Positions 22,495-33,667 are shown, numbered from the stretch's first letter. The stretch is 64,000 nt of DNA from Arabidopsis thaliana (GCF_000001735.4 NC_003070.9:1798001-1862000); one strand, 5' to 3'. Translations and numbers: made by a program. The notes: generated by a model not told the origin, from the letters alone.

Positions 22495-23802
22495 TTACAA
22501 ACACATCTCTGCAACGAGCTCATCCAAGTTCTTGTAAGAGCTCCCACCTTCTTTAATGGCCTCCATAGCTTTCTCCCTCAGCTTCATCAACGTAACTCTC
22601 TCCGGCAAGTCCTCTCTCGCCGACTCAGCCAAAATCCTAGCGAGCTTGTCCGAGTCAGGAACCGAGTCTCTGTTCTCTCCAACTCGCACTGCGGCTCTTA
22701 GTTTATCAACGATGAGCGTCGTGTTAAAGAAATGGTCTGCTTGCATCGGCCACGCTAGCAACATAACTCCTCCGACCATTCCTTCCAGAACCGAACCCCA
22801 ACCCAAATGAGTTAGGTAAGATCCAACGGCTCGATGCTCAAGAATCATAGTTTGTGGGGCCCATCCTCTTATCACGAGTCCTTTCTCCTTCACTCTCTCT
22901 TCAAATCCCGCCGGGATCACATCTTCCTCAACGGAGTTATCGCTGGAGTTCACCTTCTTAGCTGCGTCTCTCACCGCCCATATGAAACGCACACTGCTTT
23001 TCTCCAACGCCGCCGCTAAAGCAGCTGTTTGCTCCGCCGTGAGCCGGATCTGGCTTCCAAAACCGACGTATACGACGGAGTTATCCTCGGGGCACGAATC
23101 TAACCAAGCCGAGACTTTCGCCGGCGGGATTGAGCTTTGTCCGCCACGGTCAACGCCAGCTTTAAAGGGGAGCAACGGTCCGACGGTCCATATACGGTGG
23201 TGATTCAGGAAACGTGTTTTAACAGTTTCTACAAACTCAGGCTCGAGGTCGTAGAAACTGTTGATGACGAGCCCGTAGCTTTCCGTTGTGGCAGTCTCGA
23301 GATCGTTGAAGAAGCTTCTATCTTCTTGAGCCCACATGACGGAGATCGAATGAGCATTGATGGGTAAGAAACTAATGGACTTAATAGAGAAAGCATCAGC
23401 TACTTTGTTAATCCAAGGGCTGAGAAATGAGCTTCCTAGGATGGCGTCGGGGAGATCCGACGGTGGTTGACGGCTGAGAAAGTCAACGAGAGGGTCGTGG
23501 AGACGAGAGAGAGCATCAAACATGTGAACTATAGCTTCGAGAGGAAGTTGCTGGAGAGATTCGACACCGGAAGGTATACAAGGGTGAGAAGGAAAAGGAA
23601 GGATTAGGGTTTTGAAGTGTTCCGGGGAGTGAAGAGAACGGAGAGCATCGAGATAGGAAGAGTTTTTGGGTGTGACGAGGACAGTGACGGTGGCTCCACG
23701 GAGAAGAATCTGATGCGTGAGGTCAAGATGTGGAACCATGTGACCGGATTGTGGAAACGGTATCACCAGAACGTGCGGCTTCTTCGTTGTTGTTGTTGTC
23801 AT
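22495..23802 (-). CDS. UGT89C1: flavonol 7-O-rhamnosyltransferase UGT89C1
   Basis: A single exon for a 435-residue family 1 glycosyltransferase, recognised as AT1G06000. It moves rhamnose from UDP-beta-L-rhamnose to the 7-hydroxyl of flavonols, giving kaempferol and quercetin 7-O-rhamnosides in the cytosol. The GT-B fold is evident: the catalytic base His21 sits in PQSGHMVP, and the acceptor half runs to about residue 240. The 44-residue PSPG donor box begins at W314 (GWAPQTMILEH) and ends at H357 in WPMQADHFFN. Most plant UGTs that use UDP-glucose have Gln at that last position; the His is the known mark of this enzyme's rhamnose preference. The HLGWGS motif replaces the common HCGWNS, a second departure. 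There is no signal peptide. The upstream region carries an ACGT element and MYB-type AC elements. Confidence 0.97.
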   Translation of the reverse strand: MTTTTTKKPHVLVIPFPQSGHMVPHLDLTHQILLRGATVTVLVTPKNSSYLDALRSLHSPEHFKTLILPFPSHPCIPSGVESLQQLPLEAIVHMFDALSRLHDPLVDFLSRQPPSDLPDAILGSSFLSPWINKVADAFSIKSISFLPINAHSISVMWAQEDRSFFNDLETATTESYGLVINSFYDLEPEFVETVKTRFLNHHRIWTVGPLLPFKAGVDRGGQSSIPPAKVSAWLDSCPEDNSVVYVGFGSQIRLTAEQTAALAAALEKSSVRFIWAVRDAAKKVNSSDNSVEEDVIPAGFEERVKEKGLVIRGWAPQTMILEHRAVGSYLTHLGWGSVLEGMVGGVMLLAWPMQADHFFNTTLIVDKLRAAVRVGENRDSVPDSDKLARILAESAREDLPERVTLMKLREKAMEAIKEGGSSYKNLDELVAEMCL

Positions 23803-23900
23803 GATTGATGTTTTTTTCTTTCTTTCTGGTTTTGGAGTGGAGAAAAATTGAAAAGTGGAACTCCTTTTATTTTTAGTTTTACTGCCGACAATGGAACTCT

Positions 23901-24090
23901 TATTTATAAAACAGATGCAGCATATATATCTCTATTAAAAAAAAGGACCAAAACCCCAAACAAATATAGACCAGTCGATAAAGCCATACCTACTTCGACG
24001 TAATTGCTACGTGGTGGTTTGGTTTGGTGCCTTATTAAAATAAGGTTGGACAGAGCCGGCCCATTCCCTAAACAAAAGAAGGTAGGTGGT
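23901..24090 (-). promoter_or_regulatory. UGT89C1 promoter: TATA box, ACGT element, MYB AC elements
   Basis: In the gene's direction (minus strand) a TATAAATA box lies at 23901-23908, about 100 bases before the ATG. Further up are an ACGT element CCACGTAG (24007-24014), an AC-rich CACCAAACCAAACC stretch (about 24018-24030) and an ACCTACC element (24081-24087). ACGT-element plus MYB-recognition-element pairs are the known light-response unit of flavonoid genes, bound by HY5-type bZIP and MYB12/MYB111-type factors. Use here is inferred from motif and spacing. Confidence 0.55.
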
Positions 24091-25346
24091 GCTCTAGTTC
24101 AAAATTCAAAATAAAAACTAATTAGACAACAATTTGAGTATGTACGTCTCTGTAGATACTAGTCACTAGATATCCTCTAATTTTTCCGTTATAAACATTT
24201 TTTAAATAGATGTGATTTCATTATTTTTAATATATATTATACATTTTGGATGCGATTTGCTAAAGGAGGCCAAATGGAGAACATGCATGATTGAGGTAAT
24301 GATGTTGTTAACTTAAGAGCAGTGTGTCGAAAGAACCAAATGAAGAGTGAGAGATATGTCATTATTGTGTAGCAACTCTTTTTCATAAAAAAATCAATAC
24401 CGCAACATTATAACATGTGCTAAATTCGAAATGATGACGTCAGATTGATTAAAAACAAAATAAAACCTTCGTTACAAGAAGACGGCTTTACCCTTAGCCC
24501 TAGTGAAATCAAATGATAGGTTGGTTTAATTCGGGTTTATGATACCGGTTTAAATAACCCGGTTCTAATAAAACCAGATAGAGTATTCTTCTTCCGGGTC
24601 TCTCTCTTTCATTTGACATTTCGCTCGCTGGGTTCTTCACCGCTTTCAAGCTCTCCTCTGGGTCTTTCTTTGAATCGTGAAAGGTATCGTTTTTATATCT
24701 CTCTATACTTGTCTGATTCTTTCTCTGGATCTTTTTCCGTCTCAAAATTTGTTAAGGGAACTACATTGGCTTGTCGATTTGCTTAACACAAGCAGTTCTC
24801 ATTTTAGAGTTAACGAAAGTAGCAATCGGTTTTCGATTTTGTAAACTTTAATCGCCAATTACAGTTACTGAAACTCTGTATTGAGAGAATTAGGGTTCGG
24901 TTTCAAATCAGCTGGGTTTTGTAATTTTGTTTCTCGTTTATCTGAAACCCGAGTTTTTGAGGCTCTATGTGTTGGGATTAGAGTCTTACGAGATTGTTAT
25001 AATTAGGATTCGATTAATTTGTGGTGTAAATTCTGGTGGGAGATGTTTATGCAATCTCTAAACCCCTTTTTTCTGCAGTTATGTCTTATAATCAGTTTCT
25101 GCTTACTGCATTTTGATCTCTAGTAAACCATTTTTTCTCACTATTTTGTATCGAAATCAATGAGGGAACCACCAAATAATCCCCATCTATTGATTGAATG
25201 ATTCTTCTTGTTTAGTTTAGATTCGTCACAAGAAACAAAATCTTGATAATTGGTCTAGGTTTCTGATCACTGGTTAGCCAAACTGTAGTCTGGTTTTAGT
25301 TTGTCACTCTGCTAAAAAAATTGGGATGAATTTGTGATGCTAGGAA
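24091..25346. other. UGT89C1 distal upstream and 5' leader of the small membrane protein gene
   Basis: AT-rich DNA to about 24580, then the CT-rich leader of the small plus-strand gene. A 5' UTR intron fits with a donor at about 24684 (AAAG|GTATCG) and an acceptor just before the ATG (GATGCTAG at about 25343). No other gene is seen. Confidence 0.5.
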
Positions 25347-25670
25347 ATGGGAAGAGAGAAGAGCCCTGGTTTGAAGATCCTCTGGGTATGGACTATCGGC
25401 ACTGCTGCTAGTATGATTCTCTTTCTGACATTCACTGAATTTCGTCATGAGATCATATGTATGTGTTAATACTGACTAGTCTTCTACTGGTTTGCAGTAT
25501 TGGTGACAAGTGTTGTCCGCACAAGAATGCAGGATATGCAAACAATGATGAACCAGAACCAGGAACAAGCACCAAAAGAAAACCAGAACGGAAGTGCAGG
25601 TGATTCTTCCGTCTTAATGGATGAAACAGTTTTGCCTGAGTCGGATCGAGAGATTGCAGAAAAGCTTTAA
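25347..25670 (+). CDS. small single-pass membrane protein, function unknown
   Basis: Two coding exons, 25347-25410 and 25498-25670, give 78 residues; the position fits AT1G06010. The splice joins GCTGCT-A to TATTG, keeping one hydrophobic helix at about residues 9-28. A short basic N-terminus (MGREKSPGLK) precedes it. The rest is polar, Gln/Asn/Glu-rich and probably disordered. The family is unknown to me. The N-terminal anchor could place it in the ER or an organelle membrane; residues before it are too few for a plastid transit peptide. The exon pair, the 5' UTR intron and the long clean frame through exon 2 support it as real despite its size. Confidence 0.7.
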
Positions 25671-26547
25671 AGAAAGAAGAGCCTGGTTCTAGTGTTGTCT
25701 TCCTTTTCTTCTCTTCCTTTTTCAGCTCTCCATGAAGGTGATGAAACATGTTTTAATGGTTTTGGTAATAGTTTCCGAATATGAGTAGATGATGCTAGTC
25801 TCTAGATGTGTCTAGGAAAATAAAACTTGAAAAGTGAATTGCTCAGGAAGCTTGATGAGGAGTGTCTAGCAGTTTTTTCGTGTGTGAATATTTTCCCTTG
25901 CAAGGATGATATATGATAAAGTTGCTAAGCGAAATTTTCTTTTCTCTTCTTATGTTCTATGCTAATCAAGGCTACCAAAAGGCATCAACTTTATTTAGTT
26001 CGGTCTGTGTTACATATGACTTATAATCATTTTTTGGTGGTAAACAAACTTTTTTAATTTGGTGGTAAACAAACTTTACAATACTGAGACATGAATTTTA
26101 GGTCAAAAACTGAGTGAGAGAATAGATATTTAAGAGTGCTTTGTTCTTATCCACTATATATTCAAAGTTCGAAATTCCATGATCAATGTAGAAATGTTGA
26201 ATTCAATTGAACCTGTAAAGCTGTATCACTACATTTTTTTTTTTTTTTTGGTAGGCGTATCACTACAATTATGGAACAAATGAAAATCAGATACAAGAAT
26301 TTTTGCTGGAATGGTAATAAATCAGAAATTCAAAATATAGTCTACCTGGAATTTCCATAAACTTGGATATTCCACGTTTCAGTTCAAACATATCTTCAAG
26401 GATTGACTTGTTTATTATGTGACTTCAAAGGATTAAAAACCATTTGAGCCTTTATTATATAAAAACCTACTCCATAGTCCATACTTCGTTCATTTTTATA
26501 CTCTCTTATCATTTTCATTTTTCGAACGGAAAATCGATCTTGTTCGA
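25671..26547. other. intergenic and FRK3 promoter
   Basis: 3' UTR of the small gene, then AT-rich DNA. From about 26120 the sequence is a diverged copy of the FRK2 upstream region (about 28390-28760). A TATA box TATATAAAA lies at 26457-26465, 91 bases before the FRK3 start codon. Confidence 0.6.
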
Positions 26548-28101
26548 ATGGCATCATCCACCGGCGAGAAAGGTCTCATCGTGAGCTTCGGCGAGATGCT
26601 CATTGACTTCGTCCCTACCGTATCCGGCGTCTCCCTCTCCGAATCCCCCGGATTTCTCAAAGCTCCCGGCGGTGCTCCGGCCAACGTCGCCATCGCTGTT
26701 TCACGTCTTGGAGGTCGTGCCGCCTTCGTTGGGAAGCTGGGAGACGATGATTTCGGTCATATGCTCGCCGGAATCTTGAGAAAGAACGGTGTCGACGATC
26801 AGGGGATCAATTTCGACGAAGGGGCGAGAACTGCACTCGCTTTTGTCACTTTGCGTTCTGACGGAGAACGAGAGTTTATGTTTTACCGGAATCCCAGCGC
26901 CGATATGCTTCTCCGGCCAGATGAACTGAATCTTGAACTTATCAGATCCGTACGTAAAATCTTTCTCTTTGTTTTCAAGATTGTTACTCGTTCTATCTTT
27001 TTATTTATTACATTTTTCTCTTACAAGGTTTTTTAATTTCTAAAACACGCAATTTTATAAATTTCCTTCGGTAATAATATGCCATGTGTAATTTTAACCC
27101 TAATTTTACTCTTATAATTTGAAACGTAAATCAAAGAAAGGTGATAATTAAATCAATACAAGGCGTTAATTAATAAAATTTTGTAAATTGCAAACCAATC
27201 TTTCCTTTTACGGTTAACAAATGAATATTAAAAAAAAGATGTTGAAGGTTATGAAGCTATGACTTTATTTGAATAAAAATACGATTTGATATAAATTTTA
27301 TTTGTTTGTGCAGGCGAAAGTGTTCCACTATGGATCAATAAGTTTGATAACAGAGCCATGTAGATCAGCTCACATGAAGGCAATGGAAGTGGCGAAAGAA
27401 GCTGGAGCTCTTCTTTCCTACGATCCAAACCTCAGGGAACCTCTTTGGCCATCACCTGAAGAAGCTAGGACACAGATCATGAGTATCTGGGACAAGGCTG
27501 ACATCATTAAGGTCAGTGACGTGGAGCTTGAATTCTTGACCGAAAACAAAACCATGGATGATAAGACAGCAATGTCTCTATGGCATCCCAACCTTAAGCT
27601 CTTGCTTGTTACTCTCGGCGAAAAGGGATGTACTTATTTCACAAAGGTAAACATCTTTTTCGATTACTTGTTAATAAAGAAACTACTTTTGCAAGTCTTG
27701 ATTGGGACAAAAACACTTGTGTAGAAATTCCATGGATCGGTAGAAACATTCCATGTGGACGCCGTGGATACTACCGGAGCTGGAGATTCGTTTGTTGGTG
27801 CACTTCTACAACAGATTGTTGATGACCAGTCCGTACTCGAGGTGGGTACTCAACTGAATGAATCTTCCTTAGTTGATCAAAATGCGATTTACTGATGATA
27901 TCTTTTTTTCTTTAGGATGAAGCGAGGTTGAGAAAAGTGCTGAGATTTGCAAACGCTTGTGGAGCCATCACAACAACTAAAAAAGGAGCCATTCCAGCTC
28001 TTCCTACAGACATTGAAGCTCTCAGTTTTCTTAAAGACCAAAAGAAACGTCAAACCAATCTTAAATTCTCAAAATGGTGTTGTACGGCTTCTCCTTGTTA
28101 A
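26548..28101 (+). CDS. FRK3: fructokinase (pfkB family) FRK3
   Basis: Four exons, 26548-26949, 27314-27646, 27725-27841 and 27916-28101, encode 345 residues, fitting AT1G06020. Fructokinase phosphorylates fructose at C6 with ATP in the cytosol, feeding sucrose-derived carbon into metabolism. The pfkB signatures are present: the N-terminal [17 protein letters not shown] motif near residue 36, and the C-terminal DTTGAGDSF motif with the catalytic base at about Asp266. There is no transit peptide, unlike the plastid fructokinase. It is the upstream half of a tandem pair with FRK2, with identical exon phases; exon 2 differs by only a few residues. Intron 1 is four times longer here (364 bases against 89) and the C-terminus is longer by about 17 residues, a basic Cys-containing tail (ending CCTASPC) absent from FRK2. 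Confidence 0.93.
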
Positions 28102-28879
28102 TTTTGATTTTGTGTGAGTTTAGATCCAAGCTGATAAGTCTTATTTGAAATAAAAGATCCCACAGTTTTTTTTTTAAATCAGATTTAAGAGACCTAAGTT
28201 TATGCGAAAGTGGAATTGAACCAATGCCGAATGTAAAAGTCAAAGAACTGTTATTTCATATTTGCTGCTCCACCAAATTTTCCTTTTTGTTAGTCATAGA
28301 TATATAGACGAATCCATCTAATCCATTATATCAAAAATTTGTTGGTGTATTCATAGATATATAGACGAATCCATATAATTTGAATTAAATTTAAGAGTGT
28401 TGTGTTCATCAACTATCCAAATGTTTTAATTGCCATGATCAACCATATAGGAATGTTTCATAACCATATAGAAACGTTGAATTCATTGAACCTTTTAAAA
28501 TTTCTTGTTTCAAAAGGTAGTCCATACATTAATTATTAAGAATTTTATCAACTACAATTATGGAAAAAATGATATTCAGATAGAATTTTTTTTTGCTCAA
28601 ATGTTAATATATCTGAAATCAGGATATAGTATAACTGGAATTTCTAAATAAACTTATATATTCCACTTTTCAAACCTTCAAGGATTTAATTATTTATGAT
28701 TTGTCATTTTTCTTTATAAAAAGCCATTAATGTGAAGAAATATGACCTCAAAACAAGATTTAAACCCTGTCTTCACTCTCCTAGAGCCTTATATAAACTA
28801 CTCAAAACTTCGTTCACTCTTCATTCTCTCTATCGTTTTCATTCTTCGATCTCTGGAACACAAAATCGATCTTGTTCAA
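28102..28879. other. intergenic and FRK2 promoter
   Basis: FRK3 3' flank, then a duplicated FRK promoter region (about 28390-28760 matches 26120-26400). A TATA box TATATAA at 28790-28796 lies 90 bases before the FRK2 ATG, almost the same spacing as in FRK3. It includes the 24-base direct repeat at 28294-28374. A longer frame starts at 28742, upstream of that TATA box, and is rejected as the start. Confidence 0.6.
28294..28374 (+). repeat. pair of 24-bp direct repeats
   Basis: TCATAGATATATAGACGAAT followed by CCAT occurs exactly at 28294-28317 and 28351-28374, a 57-base period. It sits between the tandem fructokinases, in the part that FRK3's promoter does not share. Confidence 0.85.
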
Positions 28880-30130
28880 ATGACGTCATCCAACGGCGAT
28901 AATAAAGGTCTCGTCGTTAGCTTCGGCGAGATGCTCATTGACTTCGTGCCCACGGAATCCGGCGTCTCCCTCTCTGAATCCTCTGGATTTCTCAAAGCTC
29001 CTGGTGGTGCTCCAGCAAACGTCGCTATCGCTGTTTCCCGTCTCGGAGGTCGCGCCGCCTTCGTCGGAAAACTCGGGGACGATGAGTTTGGCCATATGCT
29101 TGCCGGAATCTTGAGAAAGAACGATGTCGACGATCAGGGGATCAATTTCGATAAAGGAGCAAGAACCGCACTCGCTTTTGTGACTCTGCGTTCTGACGGA
29201 GAACGAGAGTTTATGTTTTACCGGAATCCCAGCGCCGATATGCTTCTCCGGCCAGATGAACTCAACCTCGAACTAATCAGATCCGTACGTAAAATCTTTA
29301 TGATCTCTGTTTTCAAGATTTCAAGATTTTACTTGTTTTGGAGATTTGATGAATATTTTTCTTTATTTGGCAGGCGAAAGTGTTTCACTATGGATCAATA
29401 AGTTTGATTACAGAGCCATGTAGATCAGCTCACATGAAGGCGATGGAGGTGGCGAAAGAAGCTGGAGCTCTTCTTTCCTACGATCCAAACCTCAGGGAAC
29501 CTCTGTGGCCATCCCCTGAAGAAGCTAGGAAACAGATCATGAGTATCTGGGACAAGGCTGACATTATTAAGGTCAGTGACGTCGAGCTTGAGTTCTTGAC
29601 AGGAAACAAAACGATTGATGATGAGACAGCTATGTCTCTGTGGCATCCTAATTTGAAGCTCTTGCTTGTTACACTTGGCGAAAATGGATGTCGTTACTAC
29701 ACTAAGGTAATGTACAACAAACATTCATGTGGATTCATCATCATCATGATGATCTTGGTGTGTGATTTTGATTGATGTTCTCTTGACTCTTGTGTAGGAT
29801 TTCCATGGATCTGTTGAAACTTTCCATGTTGACGCTGTGGATACTACTGGAGCTGGTGATTCTTTTGTTGGCGCGCTTCTAAACCAGATTGTTGATGATC
29901 AATCTGTACTCGAGGTTAACTCCCATTGATATTGTGTGTCTATTCAATCAACTGAATATTGTTGATGATATTTACTGATTTTTCTCGTTTCTTAGGAGGA
30001 AGAGAGATTGAGAAAAGTGCTGAGATTTGCAAACGCTTGTGGAGCAATCACGACGACTAAAAAGGGAGCCATTCCAGCTCTTCCTACAGATTGTGAAGCT
30101 CTCAGTTTTCTTAAGATACAAGTAGAATAG
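28880..30130 (+). CDS. FRK2: fructokinase (pfkB family) FRK2
   Basis: Four exons, 28880-29284, 29374-29706, 29798-29914 and 29996-30130, encode 329 residues, fitting AT1G06030. It has the same activity and cytosolic location as FRK3. The [17 protein letters not shown] and DTTGAGDSF motifs are unchanged, with the catalytic base at about Asp267. The start [10 protein letters not shown] is chosen over an in-frame ATG at 28742 because the 46 extra residues would be encoded across the TATA box and resemble no fructokinase. Exon 1-2 sequence is very close to FRK3 even at third codon positions in places, which suggests recent duplication or gene conversion. It converges with BBX24. Confidence 0.93.
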
Positions 30131-30661
30131 TAAAACTTCTCTTCGAGTCCAGAATTCTCCTTGTCTATTGTAATAATCTGTTCTGGATTCTTCCTGATGA
30201 TTCTGATCATTTGTAATGTTTTTTTTTTTTGGTTCTCTCTCTGTCTTTTCTTTTTCTTCTTCATTGTATTGAATAAAACAGACTTGTGACTTCTGAGCTT
30301 TTCTTGCTAATAGAAAACAAAGAGTTTTTCGTAGTTGTTTGGAACCGTAAATTGCATTGAGGATTGTTTCTCAAGGCTTTGAAAACAGAGTAATAATCAG
30401 GAACAAACAAAAAAAAACCAAGAAAGAACAGAGAGAACACATTTAGTATCAAGTTTGTAGCATCAAAGCATTAAGCATAGACCATGTTCAAGAGGTATGA
30501 ACAAAACTCAAACACAGACATTTGTTATAAGCTCTCAACATATCTTACACAACTTAAGACAAAACTAAAATGTATATGACATTAACTCCACACATGCAGA
30601 TAGGTTTCTTGTTTGTTCTTTTACATTGAAGAATGTCTACACATAGATTACATATAGCTTT
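30131..30661. other. convergent 3' flanks of FRK2 and BBX24
   Basis: Probable 3' UTRs of both genes meet here. A pyrimidine-rich stretch at 30220-30265 follows FRK2. No gene is seen. Confidence 0.5.
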
Positions 30662-31659
30662 TTAGCCAAGATCAGGGACAATGAAGTGTTCCTCATCATC
30701 ATCATCATATCTGGTCTCAAACCTCGGCTTCTTGTGTGAAACATTTGACTTCATAGGTTTGTATGAATGAACATGACCTAAATGCGAAACAGAAAGCTCA
30801 GGAACTTCAGCTGCAGGAAGAGCCTTGTCATTAATCTGATCACCGAAGAATCCCATGTCTGAAAACCAATCCAACTCCCCTGCCCCAAGATCAAGCTGTC
30901 CTTTCTGCTCAATTTAAACCAAGAAGTCAATAAAAGCTTCTTGCAAAGAAAGTGATCTAACATTGAATCTCAATTCTCATCACTACCTTGTCGGTGGATT
31001 CAATATCAGAGAAGTGAAAGAAATCGTCAACAGCCCAGGGAAGTGGAGTAGCAGAAGAAGGTTGTTGTTGCTGCTGGCTTGTGGATTTAGCAGGAATCTG
31101 ATTAGCCTTCTGTTGGTTGTTGGAAGGCTCAGGTTGATTCTTCTCAATTTCTTTACTACATATAGTTGAGGTCAGAGCTACTTTGATCCCAGTGGCTAAG
31201 AACCTCTGGTGATTAGCAGATCGAGAATTAGCCACGTGGATGGATTCATCGCAGTCCCTGCAAAGCAGAGCTCTATCCTCTACACAGAAAATGAAAGCTG
31301 CCTTCTCCTACAAGTCATAAGAACATAATGAGCAAACCCTAGTCTTAAACAACAAGGCATACATACAACAGTTGCTACAAGATCTATAAAATCACAACTT
31401 TGCAACAGAGCAGATTCAAACTAACGAATCCATAAAATATTTGACAAGATCTAATGAGATCTGTAGAGAAACTTACTTGGCAGATATCGCAACGAGGGAA
31501 TTTGGTGGAGAGGGAATTAAGATGAAGACGTTGGTGCTTGCTAGCGAGTTTGTTAGCGGCGTGAATCTCGATGTCGCATTGAGGACAGAGAGCAGCTTCG
31601 TCGGCGCAACAAATCACCGTCGCCGGAGCTTTCTCACACACATCACACTGTATCTTCAT
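30662..31659 (-). CDS. BBX24: B-box zinc finger regulator BBX24 / STO
   Basis: Three exons, 31477-31659, 30987-31307 and 30662-30904, encode 248 residues, matching AT1G06040 (STO, salt tolerance). Two tandem B-boxes are visible. Box 1 is at about residues 5-47, with C5, C8, C17, C20, C26, C29, H33 and H42. Box 2 starts at CDICQEKAAF and runs to about residue 99. The middle is Gln/Ser-rich. The C-terminus carries the acidic-VP motif (DDDDEEHFIVPDLG) through which this subgroup binds the COP1 WD40 domain. BBX24 acts in the nucleus with HY5 and COP1 in light and UV-B signalling. The frame ATG has an upstream in-frame MYPV extension at 31671; the start at MKIQCDVC matches the family. Its close relative BBX25/STH lies in the chromosome 2 paralogous block. 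Confidence 0.96.
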
Positions 31660-32725
31660 CACCGGATACAAGAAACCAAAATATCTAGGTTTCTCAAGAA
31701 GGAAACAGAATGCTTAAAATGAAGGGTTTATTGCTAGTCTGGCTTCTCTTAGAATAGCTTAGCAGAAGCGTAGGTTCAGAGAAAGAGCTTAGAGAAGATG
31801 AAAGAACAAAGAGGGAGAGAGTGTTTTGTGGGGAACAAGTAGGTGGGATGAGCAATTGGTTGTGAGTGAAAGAGAGAAGATAAGGATTTGATGAATCTTG
31901 CTTGTTGCTTTGTTTTCATTATTCTGCGTATCAAAAGGAAACACTCTGCTTCTTACAGCAAGGTCTTGCGGGTCCCACTCTTTTTCTGTGGCTCTCCTTC
32001 TTCCTCTCGTCATCTCTCCTACCTTTAGATATTTTTATTATATTCACACTTTGCTATTTTATATTCTTGTTATTTTCTCACGTAGTAGAGATTTGTGTTT
32101 TGTTTACTAATCTAGTCAAAACACATTAATTTTGACTAATAAACTAACTTCAATAATTCCACCACCACTAGACTTTTACGCTCCTTTTATATGATATGCT
32201 CGAATTTCAAGTCTCGTGAACTTTTACGATTTCAAGAAAGATTTGTATACAAAAATGGGCTTCATCTAGAAAGAAAGAGTTGGGTAATGGTATTACTCAA
32301 ATCAGAGAATATTACACGACTACACGTAATCTTGAAAATGACATGTGAATTGATTCCTTGGAATGACGACATGTTATGTTAATATGTACCATTCGATCAG
32401 ATTTTTCTTCTTCTTTCACTTTTTCGTTTTCTCAATCATAAAAACGATTAATGCAATCATTAAAAATATACTGGCATGTTAACTAACAAAGAAATGAATG
32501 CTTAGCCCGTTCGAGAAAAAGAATGATCCTAAAAGACACCAATACAAAATTAGGCATGGTTGGTCACAAGAATTGTTGTTGGATATCACATATCCATCCA
32601 TATTAGTAAAAACCAATCTATACATCTGTGGTTTTTTTAAAGAATTGACAAGTTTTTGTTTCTGTTTTTTGGTAATGAAATCGAACAAATTCAAAGAATT
32701 GTGAAGTTAATAACTCCCAAAACAC
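31660..32725. other. BBX24 leader and promoter; 3' flank of the EDR2-C gene
   Basis: Upstream of BBX24 a leader rich in GA (plus strand, 31780-31880) is followed by AT-rich promoter DNA. No other gene is seen. From about 32600 the sequence is the 3' flank of the gene ending at 32726. Confidence 0.5.
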
Positions 32726-33667
32726 TTACTGCTTCTGTACATGTTCATCCTTCTGGATGTCCCCATGAGAAGTATTGTTCATGTTGGCCGTATCTTGATT
32801 AAGCAGATTAGAGAATCCATTTCCAATCGATTTCCACCAGCTCGACCGCTCTGAGGTAGTTTGATCCCACTGGTCATTACTGGTGCTTGAGGACAGTTCG
32901 ATAGATGTGGCTGACTCGGTCTGCAGCTCAGAGAATCTCACAGCTCCTAGTAGCTTTTCTGGAAGCTCTGCTTCGGTCTGACTCTCAATGAGGAACGCAA
33001 GATCAACTGTCAATGTAGTAACGTAGCCAAATGCGAGATGAACAATGGCACTAGCGACCATTGAAGAACCAATATCGACATCAATCTCCACAAAGTTTTC
33101 CCCTGAAACATATTTGCAAGAGAGTGCACGTCCAATCACACAGATCGCTTGCTCTCCAACAGCTTTTCTAACAATCCAAGGGCCTTTGACAATGTTTGCA
33201 ATCAGTTTAAGCCTCGATTTCTTGAACCCATCATCTCCTTTCAAAAACCGATCCATCAGGGAGCCTTCAAGGATAGGCTCTGTGGTAACAAAGTAAGCCA
33301 CAGCACTGTAATTGTCTTTGTGAGGAAGCTGGAGATTGAATGCCCAGACAAAAGGCTTAGTTCCATCTTTTTGAAACTCCTCATCGATAACTTTCCTGAT
33401 TCGGCTGCTTGGATAACTCAGGATCTCAGAAAGCTTTTTAGGACCTTTAATCCAATCAAAACCCAGAGGCTTTAGAAGGAAATCACCAGCAGGTATCTTA
33501 ACTTTGTCAGAGAAATACTTTGGTCCTCTAACCATAAATGTGTCAGGAGATGGCGTCGTCCAACCATTTTTGCAGTTGTCGTCTGGCTTAAGACATGGAA
33601 CAGCTCCCTCTAATTTCACTCTCTTAATCCATTCTGGCTCAGTTTCCTCACCAACAGAGCCAGCCAT
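32726..33667 (-). CDS. EDR2-C (DUF1336) domain protein
   Basis: A single coding exon for 313 residues; the position fits AT1G06050. Nearly the whole protein is the EDR2 C-terminal domain, as a stand-alone form without the PH and START domains of EDR2 itself. Family landmarks are FMVRGPKYFSDKVKIP near residue 44, the central WAFNLQLPHKDNYSAVAYF, FKKSRLKLIANIVKGPW, and the late strand GENFVEIDVDIGSS followed by HLAFGY. Related plant proteins act in membrane or lipid-linked defence and cell-death control; the role of this one is not known. The last 50 residues are Ser/Thr/Asn-rich and probably disordered. A 5' UTR intron (about 33681-34338) is suggested by GTTGCAG|GTTTTCG just before the ATG and by a donor in the leader. 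Confidence 0.88.
   Translation of the reverse strand: MAGSVGEETEPEWIKRVKLEGAVPCLKPDDNCKNGWTTPSPDTFMVRGPKYFSDKVKIPAGDFLLKPLGFDWIKGPKKLSEILSYPSSRIRKVIDEEFQKDGTKPFVWAFNLQLPHKDNYSAVAYFVTTEPILEGSLMDRFLKGDDGFKKSRLKLIANIVKGPWIVRKAVGEQAICVIGRALSCKYVSGENFVEIDVDIGSSMVASAIVHLAFGYVTTLTVDLAFLIESQTEAELPEKLLGAVRFSELQTESATSIELSSSTSNDQWDQTTSERSSWWKSIGNGFSNLLNQDTANMNNTSHGDIQKDEHVQKQ

Noticed and set aside
28742-28879. 46-residue N-terminal extension of FRK2
   Set aside because: It spans the best TATA box, has no counterpart in FRK3, and is unlike a transit peptide.
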